Part shown: positions 1 to 13,500 of the stretch, piece after piece
Layout of the letters: the number at the start of each line of letters is the position of its first letter
How positions within the stretch are numbered: position 1 is the stretch's first letter
Assembly (NCBI GenBank): GCA_032622095.1
Contig: CP136061.1
Location: 59,101,301 to 59,165,300, forward strand
Length of the DNA stretch: 64,000 nt
Source: Siphonodentalium dalli
Taxonomy: Eukaryota; Mollusca; Scaphopoda; Gadilida; Siphonodentaliidae
Reading direction: 5' to 3'
Made by a program: the position numbers and the translations under genes
The notes under the pieces: model-generated
Databases searched by the model: none
Told to the model about the DNA's origin: nothing
The model's input: the letters and a program-made list of their open reading frames with translations, nothing else

Positions 1-3000
1 ATACATTTAAAATAGATTGACTTTGTTCAAACTTCTAATTGTCATTATTAAGAACTCTCCATTAAAGATGGTCTGTCTCTTTGTAAACATGTGTTATATA
101 GTTACCAGGGTATAACATATTAGATATGAATTGAAGACCCTTGTCTGGAAATGCTTCTATCGATTTATATTGATTATATTTCGGATATTTTATGGTCTAA
201 AACATGTGGCTGTTTAGCTAACGGACAATAGTGGTTACTGTTAACAGAGACCAGAAATTTTATTGTGTAATTTTGTCACAAATAAACATTAATTAGACTC
301 TTTATCGCTTATAACTATGTAATAAAACAATGCAAACAATCAATCTGGGACATTTGATGTTCGGAGCTTGGCTATGGTGACACCCTATTGATCTCTATCA
401 CTATATGGTATCGCCTGAATGGTCTGTTCTAAAAATAGAACATAAAGTGTCCCAATTAATCATCTCATTATGTAATAATATATTTGAATTAAAATCATTA
501 TTAATTGATAGAAGCATTTCCGAACATGGCTCTTCAATTCATATCGATTATTTTATACCTATGAAACTGTTTCAAAATTGTTATATGAAGAGATAATCGA
601 TCTTTAACAAGATTTCGCATATCAAAACTATTGTTATGTAAATATTACTGTTAAAGTGGCCTAACTGCTCAATGTTCAAGTGGTCCAATAACAGTCCTCA
701 AAATTAGGAAAAATGCTCCACGGCAAATTTAATGCTGTGACATGTTATATTCCAAATGTTGCCATAGCATTTTCTACAGAATTGCTTATTGCCATGGCTA
801 ATGTCGACGACTGCAATAAGATACCAAAGTTTAATCAAAACTTGATGGTAAAAATTGGAAGGTCATTAAAAAATATTCTGACTAAAATATCTAACTTACT
901 TCACGATTAGTGATGTTTGTTGACAAATCACGATGACAGATTTGTTTACATAATAATGGATTCAAACGTGGGGAATTTTGTTATTAAAGAAATTTCAGTA
1001 ATATATATAAGAACCAAGTTTAACTATTTCTTAATGTTCGCTTTGGTGATGGACGTTTTGACAGACTTTTATATTAATTGTTGCACATTTACCTGCTGCG
1101 TGTATTTTGGGGTCTCAATAATAGTTGAATTCAGGTTGTGTCTGACCTAATTACTGGGCAATGTGATTAGTCCTCTGATTCAGATATCCCTCTGTTTTTA
1201 TCTCTTTATTAATCAGAATGCCTATTCAGTTCACCTATTGTGTATTATATCCCATAGTGTTCTGCTATAATTCTCTTATTTTCCAGTTGAAAGAACTTTA
1301 TTTCTGAACACCTGTGTTTCTCAACTTTTTTGTACCTTTCAATTCCATAGACTTGAACCCTGTTTAGATCTAAGCACCTCTCTGATCTCTTAAAAGCATT
1401 CTAAAATGTTCTACTTGCAAATTAAGATTTGAGAAATTTTTTGTTCATGCATGCTACTGGGCAATAAACTCTTATTACTGAGTAAGTGACTTAATTTTAG
1501 ATAATTGACATTTTAACTGAAATTGAAACTTAACACAGAGGATTAATTTGCAATTCTAATTCACTCATTGAGCTATATAGCAGGTAAATCCAATTTCTGG
1601 CCACTGATTGGTCAGTTGCCCAGGTGTCGCTGGCGTAATTATGTGGATTCCTTTGGAGGCTCTGTTATTTTTCTATTTGAAATATGGAAGTTATATTTGT
1701 GGAGCGGAGCACATTTTCTAGGAGGAATTGACATGGCCTTCAACCATGTCCAGTTCAGCGACTCTTTGGATTCTCGTGGTTATAGTATTATTTTTTGGTC
1801 CGTGTGAATTAGAATGGGGATAAAATGCTGTCTGGTATGATTTTGGGACGTTTATCAGTGTGATTTCTAATGAAAAATAATGTTTTATCAGCTGCTTGGT
1901 CGCCAGTAAAATTGCAATTTTCCATCATAAAACCCACCGATGAACATCCTAAAGTCACCAGACAGCATGTTATCTCCTAATTAAAACATTTAGAGAGCTT
2001 TTCAAAACAACATTCCTCTGTTTGTGATTGGTTTATGTTCCACTGAGAATCATTAGTAAATGTGTAGAATAGGTCAGGTAACATTCATTAACCCTTTCAG
2101 TGCCTAGTCCGATTTTTGTATCAACCCATATTTCCTTGATCATTTTTCAAATTTATTGATTATAATAATGTGATACATTGATGGAAAGAACTCTTTGAAC
2201 TCTTTCCATCAAAATATCACATTATTATAATCAATAAATTTGAAAAATGATCAAGGAAATATGGGTTGATACAAAAATCTGACTTGGCACTGAAAGGGTT
2301 AATCTATATGAATCTTTTTAGTCTCACTGACTGTCAATATCTCATCCAAGATGTCTGCTATGGTGACATTCTCTACCTAATCCACATGCTATCCTTTGTT
2401 GTTTGTTTTCAAAATGCATGTGGACACTTATTTCTGCAGCGCTTGATTAATAAGGCTATCATTTTAATCTAATAGCGATGGACGCAAATTAATCTTCAAA
2501 CTATTACTCACCTGCTGACATCACTTTTGGCTGGGTGAGAAATGTAGCAAGCGAACTATCGCCCAGGCTATAGTCTTCAAACTATTAGACGTCTGCTGAC
2601 ATCATGGTTGGCGCCACCTCGTGCCAAACGCAATTCGTTTTTCCATGCAATTATCCATATAAATGGAACTGTTCTTTCTTTTTGAACAGCATAGCAAAGC
2701 TCTGTTTACACATTAAGACAAACTAAGATGTACAAATTCACCTTTGAGAAATGTTGGAATAAAACAGCTACTATATTATAGGTTGGTCTGGTCGGCCTTG
2801 TCACTACAGCTGATTGGGGGTCAATTTAAGCAGAAATGCATACCATTTGAGATTCTATATGTACAAATGCACACAAGTCTCAGTTGGCGCAAGATAGAAT
2901 TGTTGCTGGAAATAATTGTTTCCTACATCCTTTAGAAGTTATTTTCTTTTGATGCTTCAGCTTCTCTATGAAGGCTCCCTATGCATATCTAAGAGAATAG

Positions 3001-3771
3001 CTCCCATCATGAAAGGGTGAAATGCTCACAAAGTGCTTTTCTGTATAAATCTTTAGGACATCGACCCCACCAGCTACACTCAGAGTTAATCAGATACCTG
3101 ACAGATAGCCTGAAAATCTGCATGTATGTGTTGTATTTACCTGTATTTCTACTACATATTCTTCTCCCCGGCATGGCAACATTTAACTCTATTGGAGCTT
3201 TGATGTGTTTTAATGTTGTAAAGCTTGCACAAAGTTATAATGCTCTTAATATCCATGTCATAAAATTTGTTTTTGTTCATACTGGTGAAATATTACAGGA
3301 TAATGTTTTCACTAAATGTCAGTGACCAGTGTCGGTTTTAGTCATTTGTATATGTAAATGTCCTGACAATGCAATCCTTGAAATTCCTGACAGGGTAATC
3401 ACCAATAGACTAGTCAGTACATGGTTCTTTAAACTCAAGATAATACAATACTTGAAGAAAGTCTGCATGTGGTGATCTATTAAAGTCCTAGTTAAATAGT
3501 TAGCTATGTTTTCTATTCTACTCCAATTATAACATAAAATAGGTTAATCTATCCCAACGAATACGCGAGTATTGCCATTGCAAGAAAACTGTCAAAAATA
3601 TCACCGAAACGACAGACAGCCTTTAGCATTTGTCTTATCTGTTTGTGACAGTTTGTCTATATAAGGATACTGGAATAGCATGGAGAAGACACTTTTCCCG
3701 GGCTAAAATAGAGGGAGAAGTAATACATTTTAATTGAAATCTCCCATGCTTTCTCTATGCCTGTCCCTCCT
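1..3771. other. No supported exon; upstream intron or intergenic DNA
   Basis: AT-rich sequence with only short, composition-driven reading frames. Exon A starts inside a codon series, so at least the stretch just before 4042 is intron. No coding exon with convincing splice sites was found here, though short exons such as the 63-nt exon D could escape. It holds a perfect-arm MITE at 2088-2302. Confidence 0.55.
2088..2302. mobile_element. TTAA-flanked hairpin MITE (215 bp)
   Basis: TTAACCCTTTCAGTGCC at the left is mirrored by GGCACTGAAAGGGTTAA at the right. The two arms (about 100 bp each) are almost perfectly complementary around a centre near 2195, AACTCTTTGAACTC. TTAA target sites with CCC-starting termini are the hallmark of piggyBac-superfamily elements. 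There is no coding capacity, so it is a non-autonomous copy. Confidence 0.8.
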
Positions 3772-3991
3772 TTAACACTTTCTATACTGAATGGATTCTC
3801 CCATTCAGTTATAAAATTTACGTTGGAATAGTCTATTATTCATTTGGAGGGATGTTCATGTAATAAAAGCAGACGACAGACAGGGGTAACGATAATAGAA
3901 ATGCAGAAGGATACATATTAATTGGAGGGAAATGTTTAGATAATAAGTTCAACAAACTACCTGTCAATCAGTATTTAGTATAGAAATGGTT
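3772..3991. mobile_element. TTAA-type MITE, ACTAAATGGATTCTCC family
   Basis: It begins TTAACACTTTCTATACTGAA and ends near AGTATTTAGTATAGAAATGG, with inner landmarks GGAGGGATGTTCA and AATAAGTTCAACAAA shared with copies at 26072, 28248, 37816, 39862 and 41480. The right terminal TTAA is lost. It ends about 50 bp before MAP7 exon A. Confidence 0.65.
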
Positions 3992-4041
3992 GTTAGTTTT
4001 CCAGTTTTATCTCAATCTCAATGACTTTATTTTCTTTACAG

Positions 4042-4589
4042 AAAATTGATCCTAAAGACAAGCCTGCTGAGAAACCAAAGGAGATTGTGCCCAGAGATAA
4101 AAACAACACACCGACACGCGACAAACCACCAATAAAACCCAAGGAAATTATTCCGAAAGATAAAAGCGCAACTCCCCGAAAGCCGATTCAGAAGACAAGA
4201 GACACACCAGATAGATCAAAAAATAACACACCAACACGAAAGATGTCAAAAGAAAAACTAAAGAAGGATGCCAGCTCCGATAGTCTTGCTAAGGAAGCTG
4301 TTAATATTGATATAGTCGTTAGTGATGCTGACACATCGACATCTGACGTCACCAGCACGGAGGGTTCGGAGGACTTCATCGAGGAGCTCCGCCCACACAG
4401 GCCGATGGAACCCATCCCAGACATTATGACGGCATCTGCTCCTGCTCTGATGCTCTCCGACAACAAACCAAATGAGGAGATGACGGAGAAGGAAATATAT
4501 CAGGCAAAGCTTAATGAGAAGCGACGACAGGCTCGAGAAAGAGCAGAACAGGAGGCGGAAAGAAAGCGACTAGAGGAGGAAGAGGCCAT
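4042..4589 (+). CDS. MAP7-like exon A: basic Lys/Pro repeats and start of coiled coil
   Basis: The acceptor is TTTCTTTACAG at 4031-4041 and the donor is AT|GTACGT at 4590. The exon has 182 codons plus two bases, and the split codon is completed by G6698 to Met. Residues 1-63 hold three degenerate repeats built on D-K-P-x-x-K-P-K-E-I-x-P-(R/K)-D-K and N-N-T-P-T-R. They are strongly basic, as expected for a microtubule-binding projection. A Ser/Thr/Asp-rich stretch follows. From about residue 147 the text M-T-E-K-E-I-Y-Q-A-K-L-N-E-K-R-R-Q-A-R-E-R opens the coiled coil. That pattern (E-K-R-R-x-A-R-E-x) is typical at the start of the MAP7 domain. Confidence 0.88.
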
Positions 4590-7500
4590 GTACGTTCTAA
4601 TTATAGAAGTTATGATTATATATTACAGTCTTATGCGTGATTTCCATTAATTACATCATTTCTCGTGACGTCATTGACGTTACGTTGATTACTGATCTAG
4701 ACTGAATTTCAATGATTGATCTTTCCTATTTGGCAAACCAAATTGATGCAGAACTGTAATAAAAACTTGTGTGCTAAAGCGCACTCGTTTCTTACCGACG
4801 TCTCTCACCTGTGGTGAATTATTTAAGTTAATAACGTAATTATCGGAAACAATTGATTACTCTCTTTATATTGGAATTATTTTCAATTTTTCGCGATTTT
4901 TGTCTGTCCAGCTTGATAACTCAAATATGAAAAATATGAACCGATTTCAATAATTTTTGTTATTCATGCAGCTGATTCATGCAGGTTTTATTAGTCGAGT
5001 TTTTTTCCAAAACTCGACTTATAGTATACCGTTTATTTGGTGTGTGAGTACATATCCATGCACGTAAGCTGCAGACAAAAAATCGGGTTCGTCCGCACAT
5101 TTATTACAGAGTTATGGCCCTTTGAATTTTCAGCTCGTTAGCGCGATAACTTCAACAAACGTTATCCGATTTGATTGAAATTTGGTATATAGGTGTCTCC
5201 CAAGAATATCTCTGATGAGTTCGAAAACCGGCCTGGTCCGATAAAATTTGATAGAGTTATGGCCCTTAATTAGTCATTTTTCACGAATTTTCAGCTCGTT
5301 AGCGCGATAACATCAACAAACGTTTTCCGATTTGATTGAAATTTGGTATATAGGTATCTCCCAAGAATATCTCGGATGAGTTCGAAAACCGGCCTCGTCC
5401 GAAAAAATTTGATAGAGTTATGGCCCTTAATTAGTCATTTTTCATGAATTTTCAGCTCGTTAGCGCGATAACTTCAACAAACGTTATCCGATTTGATTGA
5501 AATTTGGTATATAGGTGTCTCCCCAGAATATCTCGGTCGAGTTCGAAAACCGGCCAGGTCCGATAAAATTTGATAGAGTTATGGCCCTTAATTAGTCATT
5601 TTTCACGAATTTTAAGCTTGTTAGCGCGATAACTTCAACAAACGTTATCCGATTTGATTGAAATTTGGTTTATAAGTGTCTTCCAATAATATCCTGGACG
5701 AGTTCGAAAACCAGCCTTGCCCAATAAAATTTGATAGAGTTATGGCCCTTAATTTGTCATTTTTCATGAATTTTTAGCTCGTTAGCGCGATAACTTCAAC
5801 AAACGTCCTCCGATTTGTTTAAAATTTGGAATAGACATACTTGCCAAGAATATTTCGGACGAGTTCGAAAACCAGCCTGGCCCGATAAAATTTGATTATG
5901 GCCCTTAATTAGTCATTTTTCGATTTTACCTATTAATTAGTCTACCGATACTGATGCACACCAATTGGCGGTAGCCACCGGCGGTAAGCCACCGAAAACG
6001 AGACACAGCATCTCTGATGCCACCTCTTGTTCTATCATCACATGCCAGATTAAGACATCTTTCGAATTAAGCCACATCAAAAAATTAATAAACCTCCGCT
6101 GAAAGCTACCATGGCGGGAGATACTCTTTGCAGTGCAATTGTTGGATTTCTAATATATTTCGATTGCAACATTTAATTCAGAGTCTAACTGTCTTGAACT
6201 TTTTTGAAAAACCTTGAAAATCGTTTATAAATGGCCTGAATTTAATTAGTTCTAACCCATGGGAATCCTGTTGTAAATTTGATGCTACTTTATTTTGGAT
6301 GTAGGATGGTCCATTTGGTTGCATCACAGATTACATAAAACCCTTCCAAGACTGGAGCTTCCTTGAAATTTTGCGAAATGGTCTGGTTGATATATCTGTG
6401 TGGATACACAGACAGATGGACTTAGAAAGTCATTAGAGTACACCCATAATTTTCTTTAACACTTCGATGACTGGGAGCATCCTGAAATTTTGCGGAAAAC
6501 CTGGGCCAATGCATTCTCTTATATATGTTAGTCTCCCATAGGGAGCCTTGCATATATAAGAGAATACACTGGCACAGAATTCAAACAGCCATTTGTTGAA
6601 CTCATTATCTAAACATTTGCTAAGGGAACTTCTCGTCAATGAGTATTTAATAATAAAAAAAAGGGTTAATATTTTAATATATGTATGTTTATCTCAGGCG
6701 TAGAGAGGAGGAAAGAATCCTACAGGAGGAGGAGGAACAGATAAGATTAGAGGAGGAGGCCGTGAGGTTAGGGGAGGAGGCAAAATTAGCAGAGGAGGAG
6801 AGGCTGAGGAAAGCCATCGAGGCCGAAGAACAAAGAAAGCGAGATGAAGCCGAGAGACTAGAACAAGAGAGGATTGCTGTAAGATATCAATCTCATTGCA
6901 TGGATTAGGTCAAAAACTAAATTATTTGAGTCTCACGACAATGAGGGAGGGAGGACTTTATTTAAATTTTGTGTGTGCACATCGTAAGGATAGATTATGA
7001 GTTTCCCTTGTCTAGTAATAGTCAGAAAATGTAGAGGGAACTTTGTTATGCATTTACACTCATTTAAACTGATATCAAAATTAGATTAGGCCAAAAAAAT
7101 AAAATTGTTTTGATTCTCAGGTATAGCCACATAAAAAAAATGGCCCGCGTTTTATTTTGATTTTGGATTGGCCAAATCTGTAACACAAAAATAGGAAACT
7201 GTCAAACGGAAATGAGTTATGTTTCAAATATCGAATAGGCGCTAAATACAATGGTGTATGTGTGGGTATTCAACAAAAGAACATAGGCAACAATATCTAT
7301 CAGGTATATTGTCACCACAGGCTGTCCAAAACCACATGTTTATTGGTCAAATGTGAAGAATATTTTGATAAAAGCAGGAAGTTGGATATTGACCTTTGCA
7401 CAGTAAGTAAGTAACCCGGAGAGATATAGTTTTCCCCCCTTGCTATGAAAGCTATTTGCAAATGAACCAGACCACAATACAGTTTGAAAAGCGATGTTAA

Positions 7501-10500
7501 TGATGATAATTAATGTTTATGATGGTTGTTTGAAGTTTTATAGTCTATCATCCATTGTGGTACATGTACAGTCTCTAATTACTCAGCAGAATAAGTGAAT
7601 CAAAACTTTCTATGAATCTTTTATATGAATTGGATATGTAGTTCTGAGCATGCTGTTAAGCATGATTGTGCAGTTATTAAAATCATATCAATATATAAGT
7701 CTATGTAATCCCTATATGATGTACGGGTAGTATAATGTCATAATTTGTCATTCTTTATATCGGATTAAATTAGTTTAAATTCATTATAAAGTTTTCCCTA
7801 CATTTTCTGGACCTGGGAAGATATAATAACTAATGTTGTAATGGTGTCGGTTTTAACACCGCGATTTTGGTGTTGAGACAACACCGAAAACCCACCGAGC
7901 AAAATACTGCGTTTACGGTGATCAGTTAAGTCCATTCCCCAATCCCTATTTTGCACAGTTCATGATGGCGATCAACCTCAGCAAAGCAAAAGTCCGTGAA
8001 ACTGGTGCAGAAATAACTTGACACTGAGTTATCGGGGTGTGAATTACAGTTCAATTGCAACGTGCGTGGCACGTGTCAATGTTTGTCAATGCCGCGGCGG
8101 CTGTCTCTTTGAATCTAGTTTGTGAGTCGTGACCCGATGCAGGGAGGACAACTCTAAATTCACACAACGTAAGGATGTCGTATTCGTTACGTACCACATA
8201 TAATACTACATGCAGAAAAGCAATAAGAATTATTTTACTGACACCACGACATACCAAATCTGTTTTAGAGTGGGGTTCATCAAAACTTTGTAAGGTGTTT
8301 GAACCGTGTTTCAGAAATTCAGTGACTGTTTCTGTTCATGATCAAAATTAATTGTTTCCATTCCCTTGGTGACTTCAAGTTTGTTTGTTTCATTCTTTCT
8401 ATATTCTTTTTTTCCTTTTATGGTTACGCTTCAGATTGCAGAATAAAGATAATTATTTTCTGTCATTCATATTTATATCATAATAATCATTTCAGAAAAA
8501 CAAACTTGGCGATTAGCCAACTTAGCAACATAACAAGCTGTTCACCAACTTACCTATTTAAACCTCTGTAACTGGTTGTGCATGTTTTGAGCAGTTATGT
8601 GGGACTAATTGGCAGTAATTGCTATATGTTAAGTGATTGCATACTAAAACCGAAACCGAGGTTTTTTACCCAAAAACGAAACTGAAACGTAAATTCTACA
8701 ACCTTCCAACACTAATAATAACCCATGCTTTCTCTGCCAGTCTATGGTTAGAAAAAAAAATTAAACAAAAATTGCCTGAGAATCACATATCTTCTTTTTT
8801 TTGGCAGCCTTGTGCTACTATTATAATGACAGCAATTACCTGTTATAATGTTCTAATGCCCCTAACTATTCACAATTGTTATTGTTGTCTAGAAAGTTAA
8901 GAATACTTTGATGTTGAACGACATATTTATTGCAGATTAATAATGAAATAGTCCTTTAAAACCCGGGTCCTTAAAAAGTGCTTAAATGTGATCCCCACAG
9001 AAACATGTACGAACCCTGCATTGCCACGGATACTCAATTTTCTCAATTTATAGTCTGAAATTTACCCTTTTTTGACGAAATATAGACATCAATTTGTCCT
9101 ACAAGAAAATTATGGGGAGCTGTATATCAACAGATTTGCATTTATCAGTTAGTGGGATCATCTGACGATGCCCAGTTCGTCAAAGGCCAATGTGAACAAA
9201 ATTGTGTGAACCAAGTGGAAGTTGTTTGAGTGGGTAAAATTTTTGCAATATGGGCTTTCTGGTTGATTTTACATCATTGATGGCAAGCCTGCAAATAGTG
9301 TGTCTGTCATTTGCAGAATGAAGTTCCCAGAGTGTGAATTTAGTGATGCTATCCTGCATAGTGGGCTAGCATCACCAAATTCACCCTCTGGGGACCTCAT
9401 TCTGCTTAGGCCTCAACTGCTATGGTAGACTGTTATTAGGGATATAAAAACTTCCCAGATGGGAAAAAGTATCTAAAACAATTTTAATTTGAGACTATAG
9501 ATACTTCCGAGTAGAATGAGGTGACCAGCGGGTGAATTTGATGATGCTAGCCCACTGTGCTGGATAGCATCCTAAATCCCCCCTCTGGGGACCTCATTCT
9601 GCTAATGAGAGACACACTATCTGCAGGCTTGGTTTTACACCATTGTTGGCCATAAGTTGTACTTTCAATTTGAATTTGTTGCCGATACATTCTGTTTCCA
9701 GTATTTCAACTTTATGGTGCTAATTATTTAATTTATAACAGAAAAGTCATGTTATATTCACAGAAAGAAGTGGCTGAAAGAAAAGCCAAGGAGGATCAAG
9801 AGAGACAAGAGAAGGAAAGAGTTGAGAAACAGAAGAAAGAGGAAGAAGAAAGACAGGAACGAAAAAAGGTAGGTTCTTAATGTTTTCCATTCTACCTACT
9901 ATAAAGTTTTATATAGATTCCGTGGTATAACATAATAGATATGAATATCGAGGGCACCTGTCTAGAAAAGGTTCTATCAATTCATATACATTTTATTGAG
10001 CATATCTTACCACATAAGCAGGACAGTTGTATGGGCTATTCATCATGATGAATGTAATCAAATTATTTGCTCTGTGTTGTGCACAAAAAAAGATTTCATT
10101 AAACATTTTAACATATCCTGTGTTTTGCTGTTTCTAAAAAATTACAGTTTTATGGGCTATTTTTAGAACAGAAATCCACGAGATAACTTTCAGAGCATAT
10201 CAAGAAGGACAACTCTATCTTCTTAGTAGTCTCAATCAAGACAAATTGTATTTCAGCTGTAGATTTACGACTATCTTACAATCGAAATAAACCTCTTTAT
10301 TATGCCTTTAGGTGACAGCAATTTAATTGCTTGGTTTACGAACATGAGTGGAAAAATTCCCTAGATGGAGGAGGGGGGGGGGATCTTGGGCATATTGTTT
10401 GACAACTTTCCCCGCATGATCACTGGTGAACTAAACATCATTAATTCATTTAAATATCATTTATTAACTTTGTTGACTTCAATGACAATGTATTTTGCTT

Positions 10501-13500
10501 GGAACCCGGAGACAACGTGCATCGGAACATCATTAGATAATTCGTGTCCAATGTCATTGTCAGCAGACGATGTTTTGGCTGATAAGCTTTTAATAACATT
10601 TCATCACCCACGTCCTTAATAAGGTCAGAAACCTTTGAATTTAAATCGACATTGATTAGTTTTTGCAATAAAACGTTACCGCTAACGGTAACAATTTTGA
10701 CACTAAAGTACATTCTTTCGATCAGCAGAAATGCTTTCACGGTTTCAGTTTCGATTTCAGTAATTAACTACGGAAGCTAATTATTCCCCTTCGCACGATT
10801 CAAAAAGTAGGAAACCGGACTCTGCAGATGTCGCCATTTGCTACACGATACATAAAAAACATTGGAACGTGTGCCGGAATGAGAATCCAATGCCATAATA
10901 AGTCACATATCTAACAGATAACTATCGGGAATTACTAGAAATGCAATAGATCAAGAATTTCGCGAGTATCAAACGTGAATTTTTATTTTCCATCGCCAAA
11001 AAAAATATTTAATTTTTTTTGCGATTTTCCTTAAAAAGTTGTCGGCGGGTTCGTAAACCAAGCAATTAAATTGCTGTCGCCTTATAGTCAAATAATATAG
11101 CCAGTTATCAGTTTTATCTGTATTTTATTCACAAAATAGCAATTTTTTGTCTTGAAATTGAGATTTATAAAAAATATGTTGTAATTGTGGCAAGGAAGAG
11201 ATAGACCATCTTTAATATGTTTATTTTATTACAGAGATTGGAGATGATAATGAAGAGAGTTAAATCTGGAACAGACATCAGCAGTGAGGCTGGAAAGGTT
11301 AGCCTGCACAGATATATTAATATAATTTCACATTTTAATCCTTCCATGACTGGAGCTTCCTGAAATTTTGCAAAAACCCTGTGCCTAGGCATTCTCTTAT
11401 ATATGCCAGTCTCCCATATGGAGCCTCACGTATATAAGAGAATGCATTGGCTTAACAATATTTACCTTGACCTTGTAAGCCAGTGAATTCTCTTATATAT
11501 GTGAGGCTCCCTATGGGAGACTCACATGTACAATATAATGAACTGGTACAGGATCTTTAATGATGCACCAGCTCAGGTCCTGTCATTAAAGTGTTAATAC
11601 CTACATTTCACTCAGCTTTACTAAAACATGTTTCATACAGATGTGAATTTTTTTTAATTTTGACCCTATAAATAATGTAATGGATTTATCTGACAATTGT
11701 AATTTACGTAAGTTTTCAAAAATGCCAAATTTTGGGACAAATATCGATTTCTTAACTTTAGTTTGTTCTACCAACATCAGAACTAAATCAGTAGAATCAT
11801 TGGAGGGTGATGACAGTGGAACAAGTTGAATGGGGCTAGGATCCAGAGATGTGGAAACAATTAGTTGGTTTATATAATTATTTTTCAAGATTTGGGATCA
11901 ACTGATTTTTCTGTACAGTTTTGACTTTGAGAATCCTGAACCCCAGATAACTTTCTTGTTTGGCTGCAGTGGAAACAGAACAACTGTTGTCTTGTGAGTT
12001 TCAATGTCCAGCACACAAAGTTTCATGACCTGATCAGGTGATATTTGGTTGATTGACAGATGCCAGATTTTTCAGACACCTGGTGTGATGTCATCAGCAT
12101 GGAATTTTCCATGATTGCCCTGTGATTGACAGTTGTCAGGGAATCAGGTCAAACATCTGTGCTCTGAGCCACCTGGTGTGATGTCATCAGTGTGGAATTT
12201 TCCATGATTGCCCTATGATTGACAGGTGTCAGGGAATTGGGTCATGGACACCTGTGCTCTGATTCCCTGACTGGAGTTCTGAGGTCATCAACTGATTTTA
12301 GTACAGTCAGAATGTCACTCAAATGTTCAAACTCAATGAAAATATTGTGCATTACTCTGATAATAAATACCTGAGTTTACAGGAAATTATGTAAGGAAAA
12401 CTTGATGCTGGCTGGCTGGGGCCTTGAGATGGGGGGGGGGGGGGGGGGGGGATATAGTGGCTTATAATTTTTTCCAACAAGTTTAGTAATTAATTAATAG
12501 ATGGACATTTAATTTTATGAAATAACATTCTACAATGACATTACCTCTTCAACAGAAACCTATTCGAGTTATAATTATGGCTAAATTAGGAGCTTTTAGT
12601 TTTGAACTCTTGGAAAAATCTAGTTGTTTTTAACTCTATCATCGCAGGAGCTGTGGTGCAACATTAAAACTCCTGTGCCAGTGCATTCTTTATAGGGAGT
12701 CTCGCATATATAAGAGAATGCACTGGCTTACAAGGTCATGGTAAATATTGTTAGGCCAATGAATTCTCTTATATATGCAAGGTTATCTATGGGAGACTCA
12801 CACGTATAAGAGAATGCATTGGCACAGGGTTTTCGCCAAATTTCAGGAAGCTCCATGTCATGGAGTGGTTAAAACTGAGTAATGTTGATGAGGCTATCTT
12901 CGAGCAATGAGGGAGTATTTTTATACCCCCTTACTTAAAAAAAAGGGGGGGGGGGGTATACTGTTTTGCACCTGTCTGTCCGTCCGTCCGTCTGTCCGTG
13001 TGTGAGTCTGTACGTCCGTCCGATGTCTGTTTGTGTCATAACTTGAACAGTAGTGCTCGGATCTCAATTAAATTAGGTATGGATGTTCACTATTATGAAG
13101 ACATTAAATAGAGGGTTCCATCGTTTTGTTTGGATTTTCCATTCTAGAGTTATTCATCTTTGTTTATCTGGAAATAGTGGCTTTTTGGTTCGTCTGGTGT
13201 CTGTTCATGTCGTAACTTCAACAGTTGTGCTGGGATCTCAACCAAATTTGGTGTGGATGTTCACAACTATGAGAACATTAAATAGAGGGTTCCATCGTTT
13301 TGTTCGGATTTTCCATTCTAGAGTTATTCATCTTTGTTTATCTTGAAATGTTGGATTTTTGGTCCATCTGGTGTCTGTTCATGTCATAACCTGAACAGTA
13401 GTGCTCGGATCTCAATGAAATTTTGTATGGATGTTCACTACTATGAGGGCATTCAATAGAGGGTTCCATCGTTTTGTTCGGATTTTCCATTCTAGAGTTA

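Larger units (their letters stand above)
4590..6697. other. MAP7 intron carrying two repeat insertions
   Basis: The 2.1-kb intron holds diverged tandem-repeat-like sequence from about 4850, the hairpin-headed tandem element at 4993-6031 and a chimeric MITE at 6456-6669. The rest shows nothing recognisable. Confidence 0.6.
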
